Origin: Trebonia sp963734665
Lineage (GTDB): Bacteria > Actinomycetota > Actinomycetes > Streptosporangiales > Streptosporangiaceae
Direction of reading: 5' to 3'
Length of the DNA stretch: 64,000 nucleotides
Assembly (NCBI GenBank): GCA_963734665.1
Contig: CAVTIR010000001.1
Location: 1-64,000, forward strand
The notes beneath the pieces are model-generated. The model saw nothing but the letters and a program-made list of their open reading frames with translations, was not told where the DNA came from and searched no databases. A program made the position numbers and the translations under genes. Shown one piece after another: positions 40,187 through 47,978 of this stretch; the first letter of the stretch is position 1; the number at the start of each line of letters is the position of its first letter.

Positions 40187-42691
40187 TTACTCGGCCCTCC
40201 TCAGGGTCACCCTGCTCCCGTTGCCTGCGCCGAGGTCCGCACGGACCGCGACGCCGGAGCTGTTGGTGGGCAGCCACACCACGCCGTCGGCCATGTCGGT
40301 GACGTCGAGCGGGACGGTCACCGAACCTGCCGTGGTCGCCACGGTCACCTTGTCGCCGTCGGCGACGCCTGCGGCGGCCGCAGTGGCGGCGGAGACCCGC
40401 GCCACGACGGGTCGGGCGGTGCCAGCCAGGTACGGCTCGCCGTCCTGCAGCCGGCCCGCGTCGATGAGCTGTGCCCAGGTGGCCAGCCGCACGCCGATGC
40501 CAGCCCGGGTGGACACAGTGCCGTTGCCGTCTGGGGACACCTCAGACCCCGATGGGCCGGAACCCCCCGCGAGCGCGCCTATGGTGGTCACCGACGGGGC
40601 CGACAGCACCGCCGGCGCGGCCGGGCGGGCGCCCCGCCACGTGCCGAGAGCGGCGAGCTCGAGGCGCGCGGCGGCCGCGTCAGGCAGCCCTAGGTGCACG
40701 TCCATCTCGTCGGCGATCGCGCCGAGCACGTACAGGTCGGTGCGGATACCGGGCACACTGAGCGCCGGGGCGAACGTGCCGCCCCGTCCTTCCCAGTTCA
40801 CGAACGTCCCGGCCTTCTCCGCGACCGCGGCAACCGGGAAGACCACGTCGGCGCGGTCGGTGACCGCGCTGGACCGCAGCTCGAGGGAGACGATGAACGG
40901 CGTCCGGTCAAGCGCGCCCAGCGCGCCTGCCGGGTCCGGCAGGTCCGCCGGGTCCACGCCTGCGATGACCAGCGCGCCGAGTTCGCCGTTCGCCGCGGCC
41001 GCGAGCAGGGCCGAGGTGGAGCGGCCCGGCGTCGCGGGCAGCGCGGCCTTGTTCCAGGCCAGCGCCACTTCGGAGCGGGCCTTCGGGTCGCCGACCCAGC
41101 GGCCGACCGGCAGCAGGCCGGGCATCGCGCCCGCTTCGATGGCACCGCGCTCCCCGGCGCGCCGCGGAATCCAGGCCAGCCTCGCGCCGCTGGCGTCCGC
41201 GAGCCGTGCGGCCGCGGCGAGCGCGCCGGGTACCTCGGCGAGCCGCTCGCCGACGAGGATTACCGCGCCCGGCTTGGCCAGCAGGTCGGCGGCCCGCGCG
41301 ATAGCGGCGTCGCTGCCGCCGCCGGCCGCGAGCGCGGTCAGCGTGGCCGGCTCGCCGCCTGGCACGGTCGGCAGCAGCGTGCCGAAGACCTTCTCCAGGC
41401 CCGGCGTGGCGAGCGCGGCGACGGAGAACACCGCGAGCTTGCTCTTGCGGGCCGCCTTACGCAGCCGCAGGAACACGATCGGGGACTCGTCCTCGGGCTC
41501 GAACCCGGCGAGCAGCACCACGGGCGCCGCCTCAAGGTCGGCGTAGCTGACCTCGATGTGGCGGCCGGCGACCCGGGCGGCGAGGAACTGCTCCTCCTCT
41601 GCCGAGTGCGGCCTGGCGCGCATGTCGATGTCATTGGTGTTCAGCGCGAGCCGGGTGAACTTGGCGTAGGCGTAGGCGTCCTCAAGCGTCAGCCGGCCGC
41701 CGGTCAGCACTCCGACACCGGACGGGCCCTCGGCCGCGTCACTGTCCCTGGCGGCGGCGAGGCCGGCCGCGGCGGTCGCGAAGGCGTGCTGCCAGGACGC
41801 CGGCCGGAGCACGCCGTCCGCGCCGCGGACGAGCGGCGTCGTCAGCCGGTCGGACTGGGTGGCGTAGGCGAAGGCCCACCGGCCCTTGTCGCAGTTCCAC
41901 TCCTCGTTGACGAGGGGCTCGTCGCCGGCGAGGCGGCGCAGCACCTGGCGGCGCCGGGTGTCGGTGCGCTGGTGGCACCCGGACGCGCAGTGCTCGCAGA
42001 TGCTCGGCGTGGACACCAGGTCGAACGGGCGCGACTTGAAGCGGTACTGCGCGCCGGTGAGGGCCCCGACCGGGCAGACCTGCACGGTGTTGCCGGAGAA
42101 GTAGGAGTTGAACGGCTTGCCGGTCGCGGTCCCGATGTACTGGTCCGGCCCCCGCTCAAGGAACTCGATGAAGCCGTCGCCGGCGATCTCCTCCGAGGTC
42201 CGCACGCAGCGGGTGCAAGAGATGCACCGTTCCCTGTCGAGGAGCACCTCGGTCGAGATCGCCACCGGCTTCTCGAACTCCCGCTTGTCCTCGCGGAACC
42301 GGGACTCGCCCTGCCCGTTGGCCATGGCCTGGTTCTGCAGCGGGCACTCGCCGCCCTTGTCGCACATCGGGCAGTCGAGCGGGTGGTTGACGAGCAGCAG
42401 TTCCATCACCCCGCGCTGCGCCTTCTCGGCGACGGCGGAGGTGTACTGGGTCTTGACCACCATGCCATCGGTGCAGACGGTGGTGCAGGATGCCAGGGGC
42501 TTGCGCTGGCCCTCGATGTCCACCAGGCACTGCCGGCAGGCGCCGATCGGGTCGAGCAGCGGGTGATCGCAGAACCTCGGGATGGTGATGCCGATCATCT
42601 CGGCGGCCCGGATCACCAGCGTGCCCCGGGGCACGGTGATCTGGTAGCCGTCGATGGTGACGGTCACCGTGTCTGTATGCAATATCGTCAT
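40187..42691 (-). CDS. nuoG: NADH-quinone oxidoreductase subunit G
   Basis: This iron-sulfur subunit has 834 residues. The N-terminal 2Fe-2S domain (FCDHPLLDPIGACRQCLVDIEG) is followed by the His/Cys region (HPLDCPMCDKGGECPLQ), 4Fe-4S motifs (CISCTRCVRTSEEIAGDGFI) and CEHCASGCHQRTDTR opening the molybdopterin-type fold that has no cofactor in complex I. ATG 42691 (MTILHTDTV) is chosen; it lies 4 bases after the nuoF stop. Around residues 703-719 a Gly/Ser/Pro insert (GGSGPSGSEVSPDGNG) is encoded by a segment similar to one at the end of nuoE. Confidence 0.95.
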   Translation of the reverse strand: MTILHTDTVTVTIDGYQITVPRGTLVIRAAEMIGITIPRFCDHPLLDPIGACRQCLVDIEGQRKPLASCTTVCTDGMVVKTQYTSAVAEKAQRGVMELLLVNHPLDCPMCDKGGECPLQNQAMANGQGESRFREDKREFEKPVAISTEVLLDRERCISCTRCVRTSEEIAGDGFIEFLERGPDQYIGTATGKPFNSYFSGNTVQVCPVGALTGAQYRFKSRPFDLVSTPSICEHCASGCHQRTDTRRRQVLRRLAGDEPLVNEEWNCDKGRWAFAYATQSDRLTTPLVRGADGVLRPASWQHAFATAAAGLAAARDSDAAEGPSGVGVLTGGRLTLEDAYAYAKFTRLALNTNDIDMRARPHSAEEEQFLAARVAGRHIEVSYADLEAAPVVLLAGFEPEDESPIVFLRLRKAARKSKLAVFSVAALATPGLEKVFGTLLPTVPGGEPATLTALAAGGGSDAAIARAADLLAKPGAVILVGERLAEVPGALAAAARLADASGARLAWIPRRAGERGAIEAGAMPGLLPVGRWVGDPKARSEVALAWNKAALPATPGRSTSALLAAAANGELGALVIAGVDPADLPDPAGALGALDRTPFIVSLELRSSAVTDRADVVFPVAAVAEKAGTFVNWEGRGGTFAPALSVPGIRTDLYVLGAIADEMDVHLGLPDAAAARLELAALGTWRGARPAAPAVLSAPSVTTIGALAGGSGPSGSEVSPDGNGTVSTRAGIGVRLATWAQLIDAGRLQDGEPYLAGTARPVVARVSAATAAAAGVADGDKVTVATTAGSVTVPLDVTDMADGVVWLPTNSSGVAVRADLGAGNGSRVTLRRAE

Positions 42692-42695
42692 CGGG

Positions 42696-43994
42696 TTACA
42701 CCGCCCACACGGTCGAAGCGGCCGGGTCGAACGGGCAGCCGCCTTGCTTCTGGTGCTGGATGATCTCGTCGCGGAAGTACTTGAGAGCCGAGGTGATCGG
42801 CACCGGCACGGCGTCGCCGAGGGCACAGAACGAGCGGCCCATGATGTTGTCGCTCACGTCGAGGATCGTCTCCAGGTCCTCTTCGGTGCCCTTGCCGTTC
42901 TCCAGCCGCTCGAGCGTCCGCACCATCCAGTACGAGCCCTCGCGGCACGGCGTGCACTTGCCACACGACTCGTGCTGGTAGAACTCCGTCCAGCGGAGCG
43001 CGGCCCGCAGCACGCAGGTGGTGTCGTCGAAGATCTGCAGCGCGCGGGTGCCGAGCATCGACCCGGCGGCGCCCACACTCTCGTAGTCAAGCGGGACGTC
43101 CAGGTGCTCATGGGTGAGCAGCGAGGTCGACGAGCCGCCAGGCGTCCAGAACTTGAGCGGGTGGTCCGGCCGGAGCATGCCGCCGGCCAGGTCGATCAGC
43201 TCCCGCAGCGTGATGCCGAGCGGCGCCTCGAACTGCCCCGGGTGCTTCACGTGACCCGAGAGCGAGAAGATGCCGTATCCGTTGGACTTCGCCGTGCCGA
43301 GATCGGCGAACCAGTCGGCGCCGTTGCCGATGATCGACGGCACACTGGAGATCGACTCGACGTTGTTGATGACGGTCGGGCTGGCGTACAGGCCCTCTAC
43401 CGCGGGGAACGGCGGCCTGTTCCTCGGCAGGCCGCGGTAGCCCTCCAGGGACGTCAGCAGCGCCGTCTCCTCGCCGCAGATGTAGGCGCCCGCCCCGGCG
43501 TGCACCACGATCTTGAGGTCGAAGCCGCTGCCGAGGATGTCCTTGCCGAGGTAGCCCGCCTCGTACGCTTCGGCGACCGCGAGCTGCAGTCGCCTGATGA
43601 CGTGCAGGACCTCGCCGCGGACGTAGATGAACGCGTGGCTCGCGCGTATCGCGAAGCAGGTGATGATGATGCCCTCGATGAGCACGTGCGGGTTGGCCAT
43701 CATCAGCGGGACGTCCTTGCACGTGCCCGGCTCGGACTCGTCGGCGTTGACCGTCAGGTAGTGCGGCTTGCCGTCGTTCTGCGGGATGAAGGACCACTTC
43801 ATGCCCGTCGGGAAGCCCGCGCCCCCTCGGCCGCGGAGCACGGAGTCCTTCACCGCGGAGATCACGTCGTCCGGGTGCATCGCGAGGGCCTTGGGCAGCG
43901 CCCGGTAGCCGCCCGTCCGGCTATAGCCGGCCAGCGTGAACGAGTCCGGCTGGTCCCAGTTCGCGGTGAGGACCGGGGTGAGGGTATCGGTCAT
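42696..43994 (-). CDS. nuoF: NADH-quinone oxidoreductase subunit F
   Basis: This 432-residue subunit binds NADH and FMN and carries cluster N3. It shows GRGGAGFPTGMKWSF (nucleotide and FMN site), ADESEPGTCKD, GAGAYICGEETALL, and the 4Fe-4S motif ESCGKCTPCREG with a distal Cys in SFCALGD. The start ATG 43994 overlaps the nuoE stop by ATGA, so E and F, the NADH dehydrogenase module, are translationally coupled. Confidence 0.97.
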   Translation of the reverse strand: MTDTLTPVLTANWDQPDSFTLAGYSRTGGYRALPKALAMHPDDVISAVKDSVLRGRGGAGFPTGMKWSFIPQNDGKPHYLTVNADESEPGTCKDVPLMMANPHVLIEGIIITCFAIRASHAFIYVRGEVLHVIRRLQLAVAEAYEAGYLGKDILGSGFDLKIVVHAGAGAYICGEETALLTSLEGYRGLPRNRPPFPAVEGLYASPTVINNVESISSVPSIIGNGADWFADLGTAKSNGYGIFSLSGHVKHPGQFEAPLGITLRELIDLAGGMLRPDHPLKFWTPGGSSTSLLTHEHLDVPLDYESVGAAGSMLGTRALQIFDDTTCVLRAALRWTEFYQHESCGKCTPCREGSYWMVRTLERLENGKGTEEDLETILDVSDNIMGRSFCALGDAVPVPITSALKYFRDEIIQHQKQGGCPFDPAASTVWAV

Positions 43995-44734
43995 GGCTGT
44001 GCCTCCCTGGGGGACACGGAGTTTCCTTGGCGCGCCCCAGGCCCCGATGGCTCGGAACCCTCCGGAGAGGGAGCCTTCCATCCGTGTTCCTTGGCCAGCT
44101 TCAGCCCGACCAGGCTGGCCGGTCCCGCCGACGGGCCTTCGGCGGCCTGGCCGTCGCCGAATCCGGCGAGGATCCGGCTGGCCTGCTTCCAGGTGCACAG
44201 CCGGTTCGGGCCACGGGTCGGCCGCACGTTCTCGCCGGCCCGCAGGTCGTCGACCAGCTTCTTCGCCGACTGCGGCGTCTGGTTGTCGAAGAACTCCCAG
44301 TTGACCATCACCACGGGGGCGTAGTCGCAGGCCGCGTTGCACTCAAGGCGCTCGATGGCGACCTTGCCGTCCGGGGACTTGATGTCGTGATGCCTGTCCC
44401 CGTTGGGGTCCCCGCCCAGGTGCTCGGCGAGCTCGGCGTAGATCTGGTCGCCGCCCATGATCGCGCAGGTCGTGTTGATGCAGACCCCGACCTGGTACTC
44501 GGCCGCCGGCTCGTGCTTGAACATCGTGTAGAAGGTCGCCACGCCGCGCACCTCGGTCTCGGTGATCCCGAGCACCTCGGCGCAGAACGCCATCCCCTCG
44601 TCGGAGACGTAGCCCTCCTCCGCCTGCACCAGGTACAGGAGCGGCAGCACCGCGGACCGCGCCCGCGGATACCTTCCGGTGATCTCCTCGGCGTCCGCCT
44701 TCAGCCGGGTCAGCGTTTCCTCACTGAACGGCAT
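43991..44734 (-). CDS. nuoE: NADH-quinone oxidoreductase subunit E
   Basis: This 247-residue thioredoxin-like subunit binds the 2Fe-2S cluster N1a through C-x4-C (CINTTCAIMGGDQIY) and a later C-x3-C (ECNAACDYAPVVMVN, first Cys in LECN). The conserved core ends near residue 205. The last 40 residues (EHGWKAPSPEGSEPSGPGARQGNS...) are low complexity and encoded by a segment similar to an insert in nuoG. It is coupled to nuoD (TAATG) and nuoF (ATGA). Confidence 0.96.
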   Translation of the reverse strand: MPFSEETLTRLKADAEEITGRYPRARSAVLPLLYLVQAEEGYVSDEGMAFCAEVLGITETEVRGVATFYTMFKHEPAAEYQVGVCINTTCAIMGGDQIYAELAEHLGGDPNGDRHHDIKSPDGKVAIERLECNAACDYAPVVMVNWEFFDNQTPQSAKKLVDDLRAGENVRPTRGPNRLCTWKQASRILAGFGDGQAAEGPSAGPASLVGLKLAKEHGWKAPSPEGSEPSGPGARQGNSVSPREAQP

Positions 44735-46098
44735 TACCTGTCAACGCCTCCAATCACCGGGTCGATCGACGCGATCGCCGGGATCACGTCCGCGAGGTTG
44801 CCGCCTTCGCACATCAGGGAGACGGCCTGCAAGTGGTGGAACGAGGGGTCACGCAGGTGCGCCCGGTACGGCCTGGTGCCGCCGTCGCTGACAACGTGGC
44901 AGCCGAGCTCGCCCTTGGGCGACTCGATCGGCACGTAGGCCTGGCCCGCCGGCACCCGGAAGCCCTCGGTCACCAGCTTGAAGTGATGGATGAGCGCCTC
45001 CATGGACTGGCCCATGATGTGCGCGATGTGCTCGGGAGACGGGCCCATACCGTCCGGGCCGAGCGACAGCCTGGCGGGCCAGCCGATCTTCGCGTCCTGG
45101 ATCATCCATGGGTCGTTCGGCACGCTCGCGCGGTCCGCCAGCCGGTCCAGGCACTGCTCGATGATGCGCATCGACTGCTCCATCTCGGTCATCCGGATGA
45201 GGTAGCGGCCGTAGGCGTCACAGGTGTCGACGGTCGGGACGTCGAACTCGTAGGTCTCGTAGTCCAGGTACGGCTGCGATTTCCGCAGGTCCCAGGGCAG
45301 TCCGGTTGCGCGCAGTATCGGGCCGGTCACGCCGAGCGCCATGCACCCCTCAAGGTCGAGGTAGGCGATGCCGCGGGTGCGTGCGAGGAATACCGGGTTG
45401 GCATCGATCAGCGTGCGCAGGTCATGTATCCATCTCGGCGCCTTGCGCAGGAAGTCGCGGAGAGCCTCGATCCCGCCCGCCGGCAGGTCCTGCGCGACGC
45501 CCCCGGGACGGATGAACGCGTGGTTCATCCGCAGCCCAGTAATCAGCTCGAACAGGTCAAGGACGTTCTCCCGCATCCGGACGCCCTGGAGGAAGATCGT
45601 CGTCGCTCCGAGCTCAAGTCCGAACGGGCCGATCCCGCCCAAGTGCGAGGCGATCCGGTTCAGCTCAAGCAGGAGCACCCGGATCAGCTTGGCCCGCTCG
45701 GGCAGCTTGTCCTCGATGCCGAGCAGCCGCTCGACAGAGAGGCAGAACGCCGTCTCGTTGAATATCGGCGTCAGGTAGTCGGCCCGGGTGACGAACGTGG
45801 TGCCCTGGGTCCAGGTGCGGTACTCCAGGTTCTTCTCGATGCCGGTGTGCAGGTAGCCGATCGACGCGCGGACGTCGGTGACGGTCTCGCCTTCCAGCGT
45901 CAGGACCAGCCGGAGCACGCCGTGCGTGGACGGGTGCTGCGGGCCCATGTTGACGACGATCTGCTCGTTCTCGCCGCGGTCCTCATCACCGGTGACGATT
46001 TCGTCCCAGTCACCGCCGGCCACGTTGTAGACGCGGCCCTCCGTCGCCTCCGCATCGGCGTCTGACGCGCCCGCAGTCGCATGCGTGGTCCCGCTCAT
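44734..46098 (-). CDS. nuoD: NADH-quinone oxidoreductase subunit D
   Basis: This 454-residue 49-kDa-type subunit lines the quinone site. It shows NMGPQHPSTHGVLRLVLTLEGE, IGYLHTGIEKNLEYRTWTQ, HLGGIGPFGLELGATTIF, RPGGVAQDLP, and the C-terminal SPKGELGCHVVSDGGTRPYRAHLRDPSFHHLQ...DVIPAIASIDPVIGGVDR. The extended N terminus of about 35 residues is typical of actinomycetes. It is preceded by a 166-base gap with strong hairpins, unlike the rest of the operon. Confidence 0.97.
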   Translation of the reverse strand: MSGTTHATAGASDADAEATEGRVYNVAGGDWDEIVTGDEDRGENEQIVVNMGPQHPSTHGVLRLVLTLEGETVTDVRASIGYLHTGIEKNLEYRTWTQGTTFVTRADYLTPIFNETAFCLSVERLLGIEDKLPERAKLIRVLLLELNRIASHLGGIGPFGLELGATTIFLQGVRMRENVLDLFELITGLRMNHAFIRPGGVAQDLPAGGIEALRDFLRKAPRWIHDLRTLIDANPVFLARTRGIAYLDLEGCMALGVTGPILRATGLPWDLRKSQPYLDYETYEFDVPTVDTCDAYGRYLIRMTEMEQSMRIIEQCLDRLADRASVPNDPWMIQDAKIGWPARLSLGPDGMGPSPEHIAHIMGQSMEALIHHFKLVTEGFRVPAGQAYVPIESPKGELGCHVVSDGGTRPYRAHLRDPSFHHLQAVSLMCEGGNLADVIPAIASIDPVIGGVDR

Positions 46099-46126
46099 AA
46101 TGAGTACGACCTGCCTGCCGGCACGC

Positions 46127-46146
46127 CTAGGGGGACGACCCCCTGG
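46127..46146 (-). repeat. GC hairpin in the 5' region of nuoD
   Basis: On the minus strand GGGGG-TCGT-CCCCC lies 29-48 bases before the nuoD start. It is the same type of element as at 31513-31543 and 56975-57004. Confidence 0.6.
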
Positions 46147-46148
46147 AC

Positions 46149-46214
46149 GAATACTCTAATTTTGCCCGTTCCCGGGGAGTAGATCCTTCGGCGAGGTGCA
46201 AAATTAGAGCATTC
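46149..46214. repeat. AT-rich 17-bp inverted repeat between nuoC and nuoD
   Basis: GAATACTCTAATTTTGC (46149-46165) and GCAAAATTAGAGCATTC (46198-46214) are complementary at 16 of 17 positions, with a 32-base loop. The arms are strikingly AT-rich for this genome. It could be a small non-autonomous insertion or an RNA-processing or attenuation structure inside the operon. Confidence 0.75.
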
Positions 46215-46223
46215 GAACCCCCG

Positions 46224-46244
46224 CTGCGGGGCGCCGCCCCGCAG
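46224..46244 (-). terminator. GC hairpin just after nuoC
   Basis: CTGCGGGGC (46224-46232) pairs with GCCCCGCAG (46236-46244) around a 3-base loop, 20 bases after the nuoC stop. It resembles a terminator but sits inside the nuo operon, so it may only attenuate transcription or mark an RNA 3' end. Confidence 0.5.
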
Positions 46245-46264
46245 ACTCATGCGTGGCTCTGCCA

Positions 46265-47005
46265 TCACGAGTAAGACCTTCTCTCGTCTGGTGGCGGCAC
46301 CTTGGTGCCGCGGTACTCGACCGGGATGCCGCCGAGCGGGTAGTCCTTGCGCCCCGGGTGGCCCAGCCAGTCGTCGGGCATCTCGATCCTGGTGAGCGCC
46401 GGGTGCCCGTCGAAGATGATCCCGAAGAAGTCCCAGGTCTCCCGCTCGTGCCAGTTGGCCGCCGGGTACACGCTGGTCACCGACGGGACATGCGGGTCAG
46501 CGTCGGGCGCGCTCACCTCAAGACGGAGCCGCCGGTTGTGCGTGATCGACGCCAGGTGGTACACGGCGTGCAGTTCGCGGCCGACTTCTTTCGGGTAGTG
46601 CACCCCGGACACGCCGGAGAAGATCTCGAAGCGCAGTGCCGGGTCGTGCAGCAGCTTGTCGGCCACCGCGGCCAGGTGCTCGCGGCGCACGTGGAAGGTG
46701 AGCTCGCCACGGTCAACGACGACCCGCTCGATCGCCTCTTCGAAGCCGCTCCCGTCGGCCGTGAGCGCGGCGCCGAGCGACTGGGCCAGCGCGTCGAAGT
46801 AGCCGCCGTAGGGCGGCTCTGAGGCGATGGGCGGCGGCCGGTGCACCTGCAGGCTGCCGTACCCGGAGGTGTCGGGGGTGCCCTGCACGCCGAACATGCC
46901 GGTCCGGACCACCGGGGCCGCGAGGCGCTCCTCGCCCCGTCTGGCTGGCAGGTTGCCGTTCTCCTCGACAGGCGGCTCCCCGCCGGAAGAGGGGGGTGTC
47001 GTCAA
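46265..47005 (-). CDS. nuoC: NADH-quinone oxidoreductase subunit C
   Basis: This 246-residue 30-kDa-type subunit has the core VSGVHYPKEVGRELHAVYHLASITHNRRLRLEV, SVYPAANWHERETWDFFGIIFDGHPALTRIEMPDDWLGHPGRKDYPLGGIPVEY. That last block is the family signature. The first 75 residues are a variable Pro/Gly-rich extension. The start overlaps the nuoB stop by ATGA. Confidence 0.97.
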   Translation of the reverse strand: MTTPPSSGGEPPVEENGNLPARRGEERLAAPVVRTGMFGVQGTPDTSGYGSLQVHRPPPIASEPPYGGYFDALAQSLGAALTADGSGFEEAIERVVVDRGELTFHVRREHLAAVADKLLHDPALRFEIFSGVSGVHYPKEVGRELHAVYHLASITHNRRLRLEVSAPDADPHVPSVTSVYPAANWHERETWDFFGIIFDGHPALTRIEMPDDWLGHPGRKDYPLGGIPVEYRGTKVPPPDERRSYS

Positions 47006-47571
47006 AGCTCGCTCCCAAGGTCATTGATTCCGGCGCTGACGTGCAGCGGGAGCATGTTCAGCCGGGCGTCCTCAAGCTCGGTGATCTCCTCGTCGCGGTC
47101 GGGGCCGAGCTTCATGTTCAGGATCTTGTCGTGCAGCTTGAAGATCGCGTCCATCAGCATCTCCGGCCGCGGCGGGCAGCCGGGCAGGTAGATGTCCACC
47201 GGCACGATGTGATCGACGCCCTGCACGATCGCGTAGTTGTTGAACATGCCGCCGCTCGACGCGCAGACGCCCATCGAGATCACCCACTTGGGATCGGGCA
47301 TCTGGTCGTAGATCTGCCGCAGCACCGGCGCCATCTTCTGGCTGACCCGCCCGGCGACGATCATCAGGTCGGCCTCGCGGGGGGTTGAACCCGTCTTTTC
47401 CATGCCGAACCTGGCCAGGTCGTGCCGCGGGCCGCCGGTCATCATCAGCTCGATCGCGCAGCACGCCAGGCCGAACGTGGCCGGCCAAACCGAGCGGGCA
47501 CGCGCCCACCCGGCTACCTTCTCCACCGAGGTCAGCAGGACGCCGCTCGGCAGCTTCTCTTCGATGCCCAT
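47002..47571 (-). CDS. nuoB: NADH-quinone oxidoreductase subunit B
   Basis: This 189-residue subunit carries cluster N2, the last electron donor to quinone. The ligands are in FGLACCAIELM (adjacent Cys), MGVCASSGGMFNNYAIVQGVDHIVPVDIYLPGCPPRPE. I set the start at ATG 47571 (MGIEEKLPSGVLLTSVEKVAGWAR), 2 bases after the nuoA stop; a much longer frame continues upstream in shadow of nuoA. Confidence 0.97.
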   Translation of the reverse strand: MGIEEKLPSGVLLTSVEKVAGWARARSVWPATFGLACCAIELMMTGGPRHDLARFGMEKTGSTPREADLMIVAGRVSQKMAPVLRQIYDQMPDPKWVISMGVCASSGGMFNNYAIVQGVDHIVPVDIYLPGCPPRPEMLMDAIFKLHDKILNMKLGPDRDEEITELEDARLNMLPLHVSAGINDLGSEL

Positions 47572-47573
47572 CG

Positions 47574-47933
47574 CTAGTCCCATTCCAGGCCGCCGCGCCG
47601 CCAGACATAGGCGTACGCGATAAGCACGGTGATCACGAAGGTGACCATCTCGACAAGGCCGAACGTGCCGAGCTTGTCGAAGGTCACCGCCCAGGGGTAG
47701 AGGAAGACGATCTCGATGTCGAAGACGATGAACAACATCGCGGTCAGGTAGTACTTGACCGGGATTTTGCCACCGCCAAAGGGAATCGGGGTTGGCTCGA
47801 TGCCGCACTCGTACGCGTCGAGCTTGGCCTTGTTCCAGCGCTTGGGCCCCATCTTGGTTCCCGCGACGACTGAGAACGTGGCGAAGCCGGCGGCAAGGAT
47901 CATGAGGACCAGGATCGGTATGTACACCTTCAA
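47574..47933 (-). CDS. nuoA: NADH-quinone oxidoreductase subunit A
   Basis: This 119-residue subunit of the ND3 type has three membrane helices and the conserved loop KLDAYECGIEPTPIPFGGGKIPVKYYLTAMLFIVFDIEIVFLYPWA, whose Cys lies in the A/D switch region of complex I. It is the first gene of the nuo operon. The start is TTG 47933 (MKVYIPIL) or GTG 47927; GGAAGGGGG lies upstream. Confidence 0.96.
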   Translation of the reverse strand: MKVYIPILVLMILAAGFATFSVVAGTKMGPKRWNKAKLDAYECGIEPTPIPFGGGKIPVKYYLTAMLFIVFDIEIVFLYPWAVTFDKLGTFGLVEMVTFVITVLIAYAYVWRRGGLEWD

Positions 47934-47978
47934 CGGGAATCCGCCCCCTTCCTGCGGTCATTCATCCTAGGCACCGGG

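Noticed and set aside
32269..46065. Very long plus-strand open frames opposite the nuo genes
   Set aside because: They are GC-bias shadows of nuoN, M, L, G and D, with Arg/Gly/Asp-rich translations and no family sequence.
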